NCBI RefSeq assembly: GCF_045679555.1
Contig: NC_092087.1
Location: 25,489,367 to 25,553,366 of the forward strand
Source of the DNA: Salvelinus alpinus
Taxonomy: Eukaryota; Chordata; Actinopteri; Salmoniformes; Salmonidae
DNA: 64,000 nt
Direction of reading: 5' to 3'
Shown here in pieces: positions 48,834 to 61,093 of this stretch. The notes below the pieces were generated by a model. It saw nothing but the letters and a program-made list of their open reading frames with translations. It was not told where the DNA came from and did not search any database. The position numbers and the translations under genes were made by a program. Each line of letters begins with the position of its first letter. The stretch's first letter is position 1.

Positions 48834-50688
48834 ATGGCAAGAAATGCTCAAATAAGCAAAGAGAAACGACAGTCCATCGTTACTTTAAAACATGAAGGTG
48901 AGTCGCAAAAACCATCAAGTGCTATGATGAAACTGGCTCTCATGAGGACCGCCACAGGAATTGAAGTCCCAGACTTACCTCTGCTGCAGAGGATAAGTTC
49001 ATTACAGTTACCAGCCTCAGATTGCAGCCCAAATAAATGCTTTGCAGAGTTCAAGTAACAGACACATCTCAACATCAACTGTTCAGAGGAGACAACTTGA
49101 AGCAGGCCTTCATGGTTGAATTTCTGCAAAGAAATCACTACTAAAGGACACCAATATTAAATAGAGACTTGCTTGGGTCAAGAAGCACGAGCAATGGACA
49201 TTAGACTGGTGGAAATCTGTCCTTTGGTCTGATGAGTCCAAATGTGAGATTTTTGGTTTCAACCGCCATGTCTTTGTGAGACACAGAGTAGGTGAATGGA
49301 TTATCTCTGCATGTGTAGTTCCCACCGTAAAGCATGGAGGAGGTGTGATGGTGTGGGTGTGCTTTGCTGGTGACACTGTCAGTGATTTATTTAGAATTCA
49401 AGGCACACTTAACCTTTCTGGACTACCCATCCCGGATCCGGGATCATTGTCATCATAAACGCTGACTAGCATAGCCTAGCATAGCGCCACAGGTAAATAA
49501 TATAACATCATGAAATCACAAGTCCAATACAGCAAATGAAAGATAAACATCTTGTGAATCCAGCCAACATGTCCAATTAAAAAAAAAAAAGAAAATGTTT
49601 TACAGCGAAAACACAACATATATTTATGTTAGCTAACCACCATATCCAAAAAAAACACAGCCATTTTTTCACAGCAAAGATAGCTTTCACAAAACCCACA
49701 AATAGAGATCAAATTAATCACTAACCTTTGAACATCTTCATCAGATGACACTCATATGACATCATGTTATACAATACATTTATGTTTTGTTTGATAATGT
49801 GCATATTTATAGCCACAAATCATGGTTTACATTGGCGCCATGTTCAGAAATGCCTCCAAAAATAGCCAGAGTAATTACAGAGAGCCACGTGAAATACAGA
49901 AATACTCATCATAAACTTTGATGAAAGATACATGTTTAACATATAATTAAAGATACACTGGTTCTTAATGCAACCGCTGTGTTAGATTTAAAAAATAACT
50001 AGTAAAAAGCACACCATGCAATAATCTGAGACGGCGCTCAGCCATTCTCCGCCACGTTGGAGTCAACAGAAATACGAAATTACATCATAAATATTCCCTT
50101 ACCTTTGATGATCTTTCATCAGAATGCAGTGCCAGGAATCCTAGTTCCACAATAAATCGTTGTTTTGTTTTATAATGTCCATTACTTCTGTCGAATTAGC
50201 AACTTTGGCTAGCATGTGTAGTACACGTGTCCATACACATTAGCGCAATGAACGAAAACTTAAAAAAGTGATATTAAAAGTCGAATAAACTGGTCAAACT
50301 CAGTTGAGAATCAATCTTCAGGATGTTTTTCTCATATATATCCAATAACGTCCCAAACGGAGCATTTCTTCATGTCTATATGACTCATGGCAAACAAGGA
50401 CATCACATGCCGAGAGTGCGTGGCCAGGAACTGGCAATCTGCCAATAGCTCTCATCTCCAATAGCTCTCATCCGGCCCCACATCATGCTAGACGCTTCAT
50501 TCCACGTTCTAATTGAGATAGTTGGACTGCGGAGTGAAAGAAAAGAAGCCAACAAGTGCTCAGCATATGTGGGAACTCCTTCAATCATTCCTCATGAAGC
50601 TGGTTGAGAGAATGCCAATACTGTGCAAAGCTGTCAAGGCAAAGGGTGGCTACTTTGAAGAATCTAAAATATATTTGGATTTGTTTAA
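48834..50688 (+). pseudogene. Tc1-like transposase, deleted and split
   Basis: The start MARNAQISKEKRQSIVTLKH is visible, then a deletion (ESQKPSSAMM). Later fragments match the family: WSDESKCEIFGFNRHVFVRH in frames near 49230-49290, [20 protein letters not shown] (49310-49375) and, after the insertion, the C-terminus KKPTSAQHMWELLQ with CKAVKAKGGYFEES (50530-50670). Most of the catalytic core between them is missing. It is inactive. Confidence 0.88.
49415..50515. repeat. Unclassified about 1.1-kb salmonid repeat inside the Tc1
   Basis: It begins near CTTTCTGGACTACCCATCCC with GGATCCGGGATCATTG, then ATGAAATCACAAGTCCAATA and AATCCAGCCAACATGTCC, text that I recall as a frequent salmonid interspersed repeat. 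The boundaries are uncertain, since both flanking pieces of transposase are incomplete. No protein is visible. Confidence 0.5.
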
Positions 50689-51254
50689 CACTTTTTTGGT
50701 TACCACATGATTCTATATGTGTTATATCATAGTTTTGATGTCTTCACTATTAATCTACAATGTAGAAAATATAAAAAAATTAAGAAAACCCTTGAATGAG
50801 TAGGTGTGTCCCAACTTTTGACTGGTACTGTATATAAATTCAATCAAATAGCCTTTTACAGACACCAAAACGTATCAAATGTTCAAATCAAAAAGCTATT
50901 ACACAGAAAAACGTGGACAGTCGGGTGCACCACAAATTCAGAACCGCTGGACAGTAGCATAACAAACTAAAGTACTGATCATTGGGAACTAGATCAGAAT
51001 GCCTGGTAAGGCTTGACCCAAATAAATAAATTAATTAATAAAATGAGCAGCCTAGCCTGCAAAATTAAAACAATCCATATGTTCAAATCAAAAGGCGTGA
51101 TCAAGATTACATCAATAACGCAGCATTATCCCAAGTTCCTGGTGCCGACACATTAAGAAATCAAAAGATGGTGATTTAGTTTAAAAGCTCTGCCGAAGGC
51201 CAAGAGAACAATGAGCAAGGTAGTTAACCTACAGTTCCCTGGGCGCCGAAGACG

Positions 51255-51385
51255 TGGATGTCGATTATGGCAGCCCCCCCCCGCACCGCTCTGTTTCAGA
51301 AGGGTTGGGTGAAATGCGGAAGACACATTTCAGCTGAATGCATTCAGTTGTACAATTCACTAGGTATCCGCCCTTCCCAATAAAC
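51255..51385 (+). repeat. Retroelement 3'-tail fragment
   Basis: AAATGCGGAAGACACATTTC, AGCTGAATGCATTCAGTTGT and ACAATTCACTAGGTATCCGC resemble a widespread salmonid LINE/SINE 3' end (recalled). The fragment is short and lacks a coding or tRNA part. Confidence 0.45.
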
Positions 51386-51879
51386 ACTTTTCAGTGAAAA
51401 AACTGAAATCCACCGAGTAAAAAAAAAGACTTCTCTTTTCAAAGATGTAGCCTACGATGCAATACTTTAAGCACAACAAAAACTACTTAGCCTACATTCG
51501 CCACCACTGCAGAAGCTTTTGCATCTTCCCAATTAAGTAGCCTAGTTTCTTCCAATGCATTGTAGAAATGTGTGCATTGAATTCTACTAGATGAAGAGCT
51601 GAAAACGTCCTTTAAACCGTACTTGTTTTTCGAAATGTCCCATAGCATTAAACATAACATGTTTGCATACTGAGAATGTGTCACGCGTGATTGCATTGTT
51701 TCCCCGCTATTCATTAATTTCGATAGCACATTCCCCATATCTAATTGATTAGCTCAAAATCAAAATTAGTATGACATCTGGGCATTTAAAGTATACTTCG
51801 CATACTCAAACTGCCTACTATTTAGGATGCTAGTATGGCTATTCGGACATGGCCCTTCTCCCCTAGCACCCTTTTTTCC

Positions 51880-52075
51880 TCTCCTGTTTCTCTCTCTCCT
51901 GTTTCTCTCTCTCTCGCTCCTGATTCTCTCTCTTACCATCTCTCACTCTCTCTCCTTCTTTCTATATATATATCCACCTATCTCTTACCATCTCTCTCCC
52001 TCCTTCTCCCGTTTCTCTCTCCTATCTCTCTATCCAACTATCTCTCCCTCTCTCTCTCCCATTTTCTCATACTCT
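51880..52075. repeat. CT-rich low-complexity tract
   Basis: Repeated TCTCTC, TTACCATCTCTC and a short (TA)n near 51964-51972. Pyrimidine-rich on the suclg2 sense strand. No gene. Confidence 0.85.
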
Positions 52076-52398
52076 GCTTCAGTGGGTAGAGGTTGGGTAT
52101 GTTTGTGTGGATGTGTTTTTGGCCCTAAGTATGACTTGCCTTTGCCTGATAAATAGCAGTATATAGGACTGTGTGTCAGTTTGTATATGAGTCTGCACAG
52201 GCTGCTGGTATTTAATAGCGCCTGGTAGGTTGTCTCGAGCACTGATGAAGATAATTACTGTAGAGCGAGTGTCTCTGGGGAGGGCAGCCTCCTGCAAGTA
52301 AATCGTCCATTCACTTCTCTCTCTCCCGGGGCAGGCCTGCAACACAAGCACGACTCACTGCCCTACTACCACCACCATACATGATTTAGCCTACACAT

Positions 52399-52518
52399 GA
52401 CTTGGCATTGACTTAACTTTGACTTGGCAGTGACCTAACTTTGACTTGGCAGTGACCTAACTTTGACTTGGCAGTGACCTAACTTTGACTTGACAGTGAC
52501 CTAACCTTGATTTGGCAG
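52399..52518. repeat. 22-bp tandem repeat, about 5.5 copies
   Basis: The unit CTTGGCAGTGACCTAACTTT + GA is repeated with small changes (CATTGACTTAAC in the first copy, CTTGACAGTG and AACCTTGATT in the last ones). Copies are nearly identical in the middle of the array. Confidence 0.93.
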
Positions 52519-52578
52519 CATTTTACTGCCAAAGTCAAACAGGAAATTAAATAGAATGAAAGGGAATCCTTTCGCTGT

Positions 52579-52834
52579 GTTGTCACAATACCAGTATTTC
52601 GATACTAAGACTTAAGGAAACAAAGGAAGCAAAACATGAAGCGGACTACATTTCTTGAGGAAAACAGTCCTAATGTTGGAAAGAACAGTCACATTTGTTT
52701 TATTTTGCAAGCTATAGCACAATATTTTACTTAAGTAGCTTTTAAAGGACCATAGAGCTCAGTCTACTTCGTGTTTTCTTTTTTGCCATGGAAAATCTGG
52801 TATTGTAGTATCTCGATACTGGTATTGCAACAAC
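52579..52834. mobile_element. MITE with inverted ends, 256 bp
   Basis: The left end GTTGTCACAATACCAGTATT with TCGATAC pairs with the right end GTATCTCGATACTGGTATTG then CAACAAC. The interior is AT-rich and non-coding. The family is common in fish (recalled). Confidence 0.75.
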
Positions 52835-52918
52835 ACTGTTAATGCTGGTGCCTCAACATTTCAAATGTTGACACTGTAGCATTTCCTGTGACAAATTAAA
52901 CACTCATCATTAGTGATT

Positions 52919-53079
52919 AGGCTTGGGTGATACCCCGGTATACAGTATAAATGGTATATTTCAAAATAGAGACGGTATGATTTTCGATACCGTAACAACA
53001 AAAAATTTGGTAATACCATATACCCGGAATGGTACAGAAACATTATGACGGTATGATCATCTGCATTCCGCCCAACCCT
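52919..53079. mobile_element. MITE (hAT-like) with 10-bp direct flanks
   Basis: The ends AGGCTTGGGTGATACC and CCGCCCAACCCT are imperfect inverted copies. The flanks share ATTAGTGATT (52909-52918 and 53080-53089), compatible with a target duplication of 8 bp or more. The interior has GGTATACAGTATAAATGG and ACGGTATGATTTTCG, a hairpin-prone text. Confidence 0.78.
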
Positions 53080-53089
53080 ATTAGTGATT

Positions 53090-53495
53090 GGTGAAAAAAT
53101 CGATAGTTACATGTCGTGATATTATTTTTGGATGATATTATATTGATATTTGACCTCAAGTATCAATTAGTAAAAAATATACATTTTTTATTTTGCTACT
53201 GTGGGTAGCGTTAGCTAGCGCTAGTTCTCCCTTCGCCTTGTTCTCTATCTTCTTTTTAAAAAGTGAGCAAACATGTTTTCAGACCTTTTATTTCCCTGAC
53301 TGATCGAAACTAGTTTTCTCATGCTCTCTTGTCTCTCTACAGCAGACATATGGTGAGCAATACGTTTGGAACATCACATCGCAATAAAATCGCAGTATCG
53401 AATCGCAATACATATAGAATCGTGAAAGTCATAATACATATCGTATCCGCTCCAAAGTATCGTGATGATATCGAATTGTGAGGTCACTGGCAATT
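53090..53495. repeat. AT-rich MITE-like repeat (ATCG-rich)
   Basis: The left side has AAAAATCGATAGTTACATG and CGTGATATTATTTTTGG; the right side has CGCAATAAAATCGCAGTATC, AATCGCAATACATATAG, CGTGATGATATCGAATTG and GGCAATTCCCAGCAC. It looks like a fish MITE ending in this motif, interrupted by GCGTTAGCTAGCGCTAG near 53207. The boundaries are approximate. Confidence 0.5.
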
Positions 53496-54547
53496 CCCAG
53501 CACGACTAATCATGCATTCCTGCATGTGGTTCCATTGTGGGGAAAGAAATACACATCAATAACTCCCTTTAGACTGAGAGAACAGGCAATGGGATAAAAG
53601 GGCTATTTATGAGCGTGGCAGGGTAAAGTGGCTTTAGTCCTTCCTTGGTATTACAGTGGTGTACTGGTATGTGGGTCTCTCAGTCAGTGTACTGGGGATA
53701 AAGTGCTGTTGGCATCCCACTCCTCTACTGTTTGTCACAAGGTAACTGTCAGTGCCTGGAGGGACACCGCCAGCCCCACTTCGCATTCAGCAGCTGTTGT
53801 TTTAGGATCTTTTCCTTTCCTTTTCTCCTCCCTTTTCTCCCTCTTTGGTGACAGAGAGGAGTCATCCCTAATCGCTCTGAAGTTTTTTCTGCTCCCCCTC
53901 TCCAACTGTTCACCAGGTACACGACAGCTGCTTTATTTAAGGTGGTGTTTTTCAAGTTGCTAGAAATTAAAAAGAGTTAGAAAATAACTTTTTTCTCCTC
54001 AGCAGACTTTGTCAGAACTTGTCAGATTAATATTGAGCTCCACTGGTTTTATTGTGCCAACTCATGCTAGCCTGTTAATGATCTACTCACTGTGTGAAGA
54101 ACTCTCAAGCCAATGTTAGCTCTGAAAAGCAGCCCATTCCATCCTAAAGATGTCTCCTTTCTGTTGAGTCCACAGAGACCCAACACCACTTCTCATTTTA
54201 CAATGTTATTATTTTTAAGAGGCAGGTGTTATTAGGCCGAAACACTGTAGGCTCTTTCTGCTGACTTCATAACACTCAGCGTGTGCACTTGCTATAATAT
54301 AACACACACACACACACACACACAGGGCTCTACAGTGCAACATTTTATTCCTAAATACCTTTGTGTGCTCCGTGTAAAAAATAAAATAAAAAATAAAATA
54401 AAAAAAGTCAGCGTAGAGCCCTGACACACACACACACTAGGGTTTCCGTTAGCCTTTTTATTTTTTAGAAAAGCCAATAAATAATTGGCACCGGCCAATT
54501 CTCCGTGAGAAGAAAAAAATCCCATTGCGTAATAATGTTTTTTAACC
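53496..54547. other. Intronic sequence with a short CA repeat
   Basis: No exon is supported. A (CA)n run lies at 54303-54324 and an AAAAT-type A-rich run at 54378-54405. Short frames near 53628-53963 have no recognised domain. Confidence 0.55.
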
Positions 54548-55318
54548 TGTGTGTCATACGGCAATTGCTCGGCCTCTGACCGCAAGGCACTACAGAGGGT
54601 AGTGCGTACGGCCCAGTACATCACTGGGGCTAAGCTGCCTGCCATCCAGGACCTCTACACCAGGCGGTGTCAGAGGAAGGCCCTAAAAATTGTCAAAGAC
54701 CCCAGCCACCCCAGTCATAGACTGTTCTCTCTACTACCGCATGGCAAGCGGTACCGGAGTGCCGCTAGGACAAAAAGGCTTCTCAACAGTTTTTACCCCC
54801 AAGCCATAAGACTCCTGAACAGGTAATCAAATGGCTGCCCGGACTATTTGCATTGTGTGCCCCCCCCCCCCCCCCCAACCCCTCTTTTTACGCTGCTGCT
54901 ACTCTCTGTTTATCATATATGCATAGTCACTTTAACTATACACTCATGTACATACTACCTCAATTGGGCCGACCAACCAGTGCTCCCGCACATTGGCTAA
55001 CCGGGCTATCTGCATTGTGTCCCATCTACCACCCGCCAACCTCTCTTTTACGCTACTGCTACTCTGTTCATCATATATGCATAGCCACTTTAATCATATC
55101 TACATGTACATACTGCCTCAATCAGCCTGACTAACCAGTATGTAGCCTCGCTACTGTATATAGCCTGTCTTTTTACTGTTGTTTTATTTCTTTACCTACC
55201 TATAGTTCACCTAATACCTTTTTTGCACTATTGGTTAGAGCCTGTAAGTAAGCATTTCACTGTAAGGTCCACTACACCTGTTGTATTTGGCGCACGTGAC
55301 AAATAAACTTTGATTTGA
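54548..55318 (+). mobile_element. LINE 3' end, second subfamily
   Basis: It begins inside the ORF ([20 protein letters not shown] at 54557) and continues KLPAIQDLYTRRCQRKALK to the stop after RLLNR (54824). The 3' UTR has duplicated segments (CTTTTTACGCTGCTGCTACT at 54884 and CTTTTACGCTACTGCTACT at 55047), a run of about 18 C at 54861-54878, and the tail AAACTTTGATTTGATT. It is 5'-truncated and inactive. Confidence 0.87.
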
Positions 55319-56924
55319 TTCATTGATGTAAATACATTTGACCGGTCATGCTTATTGGTCTATAGGTTCATTTGCATAATTTTAAGTTAGACAGTGTGTA
55401 TATTCGTTATTTATCACACGCGCACAGCATACAGAGGCTTTGAGCGGAAAATCTGTCACAGCACAAGAGCTGCTGCTACATCATCTCAAACAGCAAACAT
55501 TTTGTAAACTAAATGTAAAAATTGCATACAGTACATAGGCAACGGAACGTAGGCTACATCAGCGCGTCACACACCACTTTGCAATGAGCTGGAGGCAGTA
55601 TGCATTTTGAAAACATATACTTAATTGTTGGAAACCTGAATGTTTTACTACATAGTATGAGGTATGTCTTACCTTGCTTCAAAGTAGCCTAGCCAAAATC
55701 AGACCCTATCCGTGGAAGCAGTTATTTTGTTTAAGTCCAGTAGTCAAAGGCACAATCCTAGTCATATTAGTAAACCATGATAGTTGTTGCATATTAGATC
55801 TCCCCTCTTTCTAAATTTTTAATGGATATTTTCATCTCCATCACATGAAACCGCTGGCTTTTGACAATACTGTTTTCCCGCTAATTGCATTATGGAACCA
55901 ACATTCGCGCCTTGTGCGCATTGCTGCGCTTATAATGGGAAGAAATACGTTTAGCAACATTTTAAGCTAAATGTTCTGATCTGTTGCTTTTTAAAGTTAT
56001 TGGGATGTAGTCTAGTCCTACTGGTTGTATGAATGTGGGATCTATCATCCCACAACTGTCCCAGAGTCTGTTTGGAATAGGATATTTCTTTCTCTCACAG
56101 AACAACAAGCTGACCAGTGGAATAGGTCAACTTTTCTACTTTGGGGGATAATAGATTGACATAGGCTAGTGATTTTGCTGTATGTCTTGTTGGCTGCGGA
56201 AAAGTAAATGTGGGCATCAGAATTCGTTAAGAAGGACCGCACATTGTTGACTCCTCGACTTGCATGTTCTGTTAAGATTAAGTACCATAATCTAAATGTG
56301 ATTTTTGCCATTCTTAGCGCTGTGGGTGGACACCAAAATCAAGTTACGCAAATTTCTCAAATGTCTGGTAAATTAAAATGGTGGCGCTGGACATTTGACC
56401 AGCACATTTTCCTAATGTTAACCACACACACACAGCTAGTGTTCAGACTACAAGGTGATTGTGTAGGGAGTCCCAGAGATAACCTCACACTAGATAGATA
56501 AGGAAAGGACAAGCAACGTGTTTCTGCTTGCCTCATAGTGAAGTGGGCATGAGAGAGAAGGTACGTGGCACCTTTAAACAAGGACAATGGCCAGATATTC
56601 ACCACACACAACTCACCAGCTCACTCTAACACACAACACTGTTCCCACACTCACTTTATAACATGCAACACCTCGCACTACTAGATGAGGAACAATCCAT
56701 CACACTGAATACTGGTTGTTGCTGTGTTTTTGAGAAGACTCATGAGCAGCTCCTCTCTGCTCTGTTTGTGGCTTTCAGTAACTTAAGTGTGGGTAAATGC
56801 GCTGCTCAACTGAGGTCAACAGAAGGGTTTTGAGTTGAGGCAGTATAAGCGAAAAGCACTTCATATTAAATGCTTTTGTGAGGCTGTATAAAAGTCTGGT
56901 ACCCTGTCATTGAACTGTTATACA

Positions 56925-56930
<6 letters not shown>
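55319..56930. other. Intronic sequence, no feature seen
   Basis: Unique-looking intron without a supported exon or repeat. Confidence 0.5.

Positions 56931-56988
<58 letters not shown>
56931..56988. repeat. (TA)n microsatellite
   Basis: About 29 uninterrupted TA units, directly followed by GGGCATAGTGCC. It gives a spurious frame rich in Ile and Tyr on the minus strand. Confidence 0.97.
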
Positions 56989-56991
<3 letters not shown>

Positions 56992-58759
56992 CATAGTGCC
57001 AGTGTGCCACTGCCATGGGGACTGTCGCGTGGTCTTGTTTCACACTAGAACGTCTGACACCCCCTTGAATTAAATAAAAGTAGGCATACATGTGAAACTC
57101 ACTTCCTTCCAGGCAGAGACACAGGAAATGACCCACAAATGACCCTCGTTATTCAGTGATGTGAGGGAGACCAATCAGCATACTTCTGTACCTTCTATGG
57201 AAGCTCGGCTTTTCTGCCCTAATGAAGTCTCCAGTGCTCCTTACCTGGAAGGTGGTAGCAGTGAACAATGCATGCTAATACAATACTACGCCATTGCAGA
57301 AAGTTAAGGTTACTCTTAACACGATTCACCAATCATGCCGTTGACCAGAGAGGGCTACAGATGATGTGCCTTCTATGAATGCACCTATATGCTACCCCTT
57401 TCTTCATAAACAACTTTGAAATCATAACTAATTGAATGGATGACTAGAAAGGTAGATTTTAACATATTGATTTCAATAAGCCTTACAGTAGGCTAAGTTC
57501 TTTATGGTCTTGTTTCCTTGCTCAGGTCAGAGTTCCTCTACTCAAATGAGTTGTGGATGCTCAGCGAAGTGTCCTAGTGCTCTTAGCCCGTATCCCCTTT
57601 CTCTCTTCTCATGAATGATGGAGAGCTCCCGGGCAGCTCTGTTTTGAGAGTAACGGCTTGGGCTTGGCCTTGTCATACCACTCTCACCACTAAGTCAGAT
57701 GGCAGAAACCCCTCCCCTCCTTCCCCTCATCGGCATCAGCCTTCAGCCAACCTTTCCTTGTCAAAATGCATGTTTTAAAGGATGTCTGAAATACGGCTTG
57801 TTTGATCAGCCCCTCAGACTTTGTTGCACTTGAGGAGGCCTTCATTATTCATCAGCATGTCTTGTAGTGGATCAGTACAGGATTACGCCTTCTGGCCCAC
57901 ACACGAGCTCTTAAGCAGGGACAGAATAAGGAAGGAGAAATGATTTCTAATTTGCACAAATAACCTTGAGACTTGGAGATGAGGAACAGTATGGTTTGCT
58001 GTTTTTCCAGAGGCAGAATCTCTGTCATGTAACTCCTGCAATACAGAAGTAGCCTTTAGGCTAGACTGCCTGAGTCCTCCTATCAGCAGAGGAATGTAGC
58101 CAAAATGACACTCCATGACCAAGACACTTGACTCGACACAGTCGTGCCTTTTAATGTCACAATTAAGAATTGCAGCAGCCTTTCACATTGTTAAGGAAAA
58201 CAGACTGACTGCACTGTGAATGCACACACTCAGGGTAATGGGCCGACCTGACAACACTGAGGGAGTCCAACCTTAACACAAGTGTCTCACATTAAAACCC
58301 GATGTCTTTTTAATAGTGTCAACAGCTGGAGCTTGACAGCCTTGCTGCATTTGCTGACTGAGCAAACAGTTTTAACATAGCCTAGGCCTGTCTGCCTGTC
58401 TCATTATGGGGGAGAGGCGGATGGAGGGGGGAAGGAAAAACGGAGGCGGAGAGGGGGCAAGAGTGAGAGACGGAAATGGAATGAGGGCACCCTGGAGAAC
58501 TGAACGTAAATAAGACTTCATCAGAAACACCTGGTATGGCTATTCCTCTAACTGAGAGTCAGTCAAACCTTGAAAAACATCTGGGCTGCATTGATCATTC
58601 CTGAACGTAACCAGATGTTCAAACAGCAGCTTGTGCAGTGTAAAGCCATCTTTGTGCATGTAGGCTTAATTTAAAACATGTCATGGAGGAATGACATTTT
58701 CAGGCTGGCACCAAGGATACCAACATGCCTGTCAGTCTCACCTGGCTCCAAGTTGAGGA
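56989..58759. other. Intronic sequence, no feature seen
   Basis: No exon, RNA gene or clear repeat. A purine-rich patch (GGAGAGGCGGATGGAGGGGG) lies at 58411-58430. Confidence 0.5.
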
Positions 58760-59965
58760 GAGATTGACCTCATCACTATTGGTCTTTGTGCGAGGTGTTG
58801 AAGGTACTGAACTGTCTGTTCAAGCAGTTGGCACATAGTTCAGACGGGCACTCATCGGTACAACACAAGACATCTCTTCACAGTCCCAAGGTCCAGAACA
58901 GAGGCTGGGAAACTGTGCAGTATTAAATAGAGCCATGACTACATGGAACTCTCTGCCACCCCAGGTAACACCCCAGGTAACACCCCAGGTAACACCCCAG
59001 GTAACACCCCAGGTAACACCCCAGGTAACACCCCAGGTAACACCCCAGGTAAGCTAGTAATAAAACTATATTTTTAAAAAACGATAAAAGAACACCTTAC
59101 GTCACGACGGGGACTGTGAAGTGTGGTGGCATTTTTCTTCTTAACCAAATGAGGAGAGTTACAAACTACCCACCAGTCAGAGTTATACTTAAATTACATA
59201 TTTTTTAATAAGAGCTTTGCAATAGCCCTTTTTGACTTTCAATGATGCGCTATCTCTAATGAACCATTGAAAAGTACCAACAGAAAAGTACAAATATCTT
59301 TTATAGCCAAGATACACCCCTCTCAACTTACATGACGAATGACAGATCTTAGGAACAGTTCACAAAGGTTAAGATTTGTATGAAAGATATCTATAAAACA
59401 TAGCAGACAGTTACTGCTGTGTCAACAGTTTTCATTGTAAAGACCAGTGTCTGGCCCCCTCACTCTAAAAGGGAACCGTCTCTCCCTGATGAGGCATAGA
59501 ACAGAACCATTAGCTCATGTTATCTGGAATGCTCTTTAGGCTTTATTACCCAAAGACATCGTAAATCTCCTCTGTCAGTGCTATCTCATAGAGGCCCATT
59601 CTCAGTGGAACACACACACAATACTCTATTATGTTGAATGTAACAACTATTATAATGTAATATAAGCATTATAACAATCTTGCAATTTTCCACGACAGAA
59701 GATGCACACAGACATTTTTGTTTTTTTGTATTGTATTATGTACTTATGTGTTATACGTGGTTGTCTCGGCTGGCTATCTTGAGATGAATTCACTGGCTGT
59801 GGGTTGCTCTGAATGCTAAATGACTAGATTGTAATGTAAATGTAGTGCTATATACAGTACATTACGTATTTTATGTGTTGTGTTTTGATTCCTGTTTGGA
59901 CCCCAGGAAGAGAAACCACTGTTTCGGCGGCAGATACTTGGGGATCCTAATAAATCCCACTACTA
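58760..59965 (+). mobile_element. 3' part of an unclassified non-LTR retroelement
   Basis: Decayed coding text ends in ATGACTACATGGAACTCTCT (58934 on; TTWNSLP-like, a frequent C-terminal motif in LINE ORFs). A long 3' UTR follows, with GAACACCTTACGTCACGACG, GTGTTTTGATTCCTGTTTGG, ACCCCAGGAAGAG and GGGGATCCTAATAAATCCC at the end (59940-59958). I recall this tail as a common salmonid LINE end; the clade is not determined. A 12-bp tandem array sits inside it. Confidence 0.65.
58958..59052 (+). repeat. 12-bp tandem repeat, eight copies, donor-like
   Basis: ACCCCAGGTAAC is repeated about eight times without variation; the last copy ends CCAGGTAAGC. Every unit carries CAG|GTAA, the vertebrate 5' splice-site core, on the suclg2 sense strand. 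Confidence 0.95.
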
Positions 59966-60199
59966 CACCTCACAGAAAACCTGTGCCTGTTTAGTGTTAG
60001 TCCCTAGTAGTACTCTGAAATTTGAGGGGCCTAGAAAACCATGTTTTATTTTTCATTATATTCAAGTCGTCATCAACAGCTGCGTTACCTGATTTTGGAT
60101 TCCTTTCAGCTCCCGGGTGTTTATCTAGTGTCTTCTTCAGTGAAATACTTGGTTACTTTATCAAAAAATGTCAACCATTATATCTCTCTCTGTCTGCAG

Positions 60200-60341
60200 T
60201 GTGCACGGGTGAGTTCCAGGCGATGGCTGAACCTGCAGGAGTACCAGAGCAAGAAGCTGATGCAGGAGAGTGGGGTGACTGTCCAGCGTTTCTACGTGGC
60301 TGACAATGCCCCTGACGCCCTGCAGGCCGCCAAGAGACTCA
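60200..60341 (+). CDS. suclg2: suclg2 exon 2: start of mature succinyl-CoA ligase beta subunit
   Basis: The exon is bounded by TCTGCAG| at 60199 and |GTGAGT at 60342, in phase 0 at the start and phase 1 at the end. It reads CARVSSRRWLNLQEYQSKK followed by LMQESGVTVQRFYVADNAPD and ALQAAKRL, with one base (A) of the next codon. RRWLNLQEYQSKKLM and QRF-VAD-A-ALQAAKRL match the N-terminus of vertebrate SUCLG2; the SUCLA2 paralogue differs here (NLSLHEYMS-type). The segment spans the likely presequence cleavage site and the start of the ATP-grasp fold. The enzyme pairs with SUCLG1 and converts succinyl-CoA, GDP and phosphate to succinate, CoA and GTP in the TCA cycle. The rest of the gene lies to the right of the window. 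Confidence 0.93.
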
Positions 60342-61093
60342 GTGAGTGGCCATCACACTAACACACACTGCAGAGTACTGACACTACCATTCACACTAGA
60401 ACTACATGTACAATATGCAGGTTGAAGGAGTGGCATTTATTTAGTTTATCAAACAATACCTTCGTAGATTGTGATGTTTCTGTCCTGCAGTTTGTTTGAG
60501 AAGTGTCCTGACACTGTGACTTTGTTACAGCTCTCTTTACATAGCAATCCCCAGCCAGCCCTCTTCCAGATGTGCAAATTGCTGTGGTTCATCCTGGCTG
60601 AAGTGTTATCAAGTTTAATGGTGTGTGTGCGAGAGGTGTGTTTGGGAACGGGGCCCAGTTCATTGTGCTCTGTGATCATTCAGGCTCCATTCTCATCACC
60701 CCACTCAACCATGTTAATTATTTTCACGCACTTTCTCTTTTCAGTTTCTCTTTCACTCTATCGCTCGGTCTGTCTTTTAACACACACACAATTTATAATT
60801 CAGTGTCCTTAACGGCCCATCTCTAGCACATTTGTTGTTGGCCAGTGAGATGTTGGGTGCTAAGGGCCTGCCCGGGGTTTTCTCAGTGGTTTGTTGTTGA
60901 TGCAGGCCAAGATAAACGAAGGAGGAGGTGTAATATCTCTGTGACAGTCCCAGTCGTGCTCTCTCAGCGCTGAGAGAGTGGGCCAGCCGGATGGACGGGG
61001 CCCAAATACTGAGCCCTCGGCAGACCTACTCTGGCCAGAACCTTTGGCTGCTGTAATCTCTGCTTATCTCTACCAACACAATGGGCTTTTCTG

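Larger units (their letters stand above)
48438..50830 (+). mobile_element. Tc1-like transposon of a second family, interrupted
   Basis: The left terminus CTCTACCAGTCAAAGTTTGA and the right CAACTTTTGACTGGTACTG are bordered by TA (48436-48437 and 50831-50832). Internal TIR text, CTACATTGTAGAATAATAG and ATTAATCTACAATGTAGAAA, pairs as in the 13.7 kb derivative. About 1.1 kb of other repeat (49415-50515) replaces the middle of the transposase. Confidence 0.9.

Noticed and set aside
54470..54826. Host gene exon (YGNCSASDRK...)
   Set aside because: It matches the C-terminus of LINE reverse transcriptase and is followed by a LINE 3' tail.
56918..57136. Membrane-like small protein (poly Ile-Tyr)
   Set aside because: It is produced by the (TA)n microsatellite.
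60022..60303. Alternative frame across exon 2
   Set aside because: It is out of frame with the conserved RRWLNLQEYQSKKLM reading. Only the frame with splice phase 0 at 60200 matches SUCLG2.
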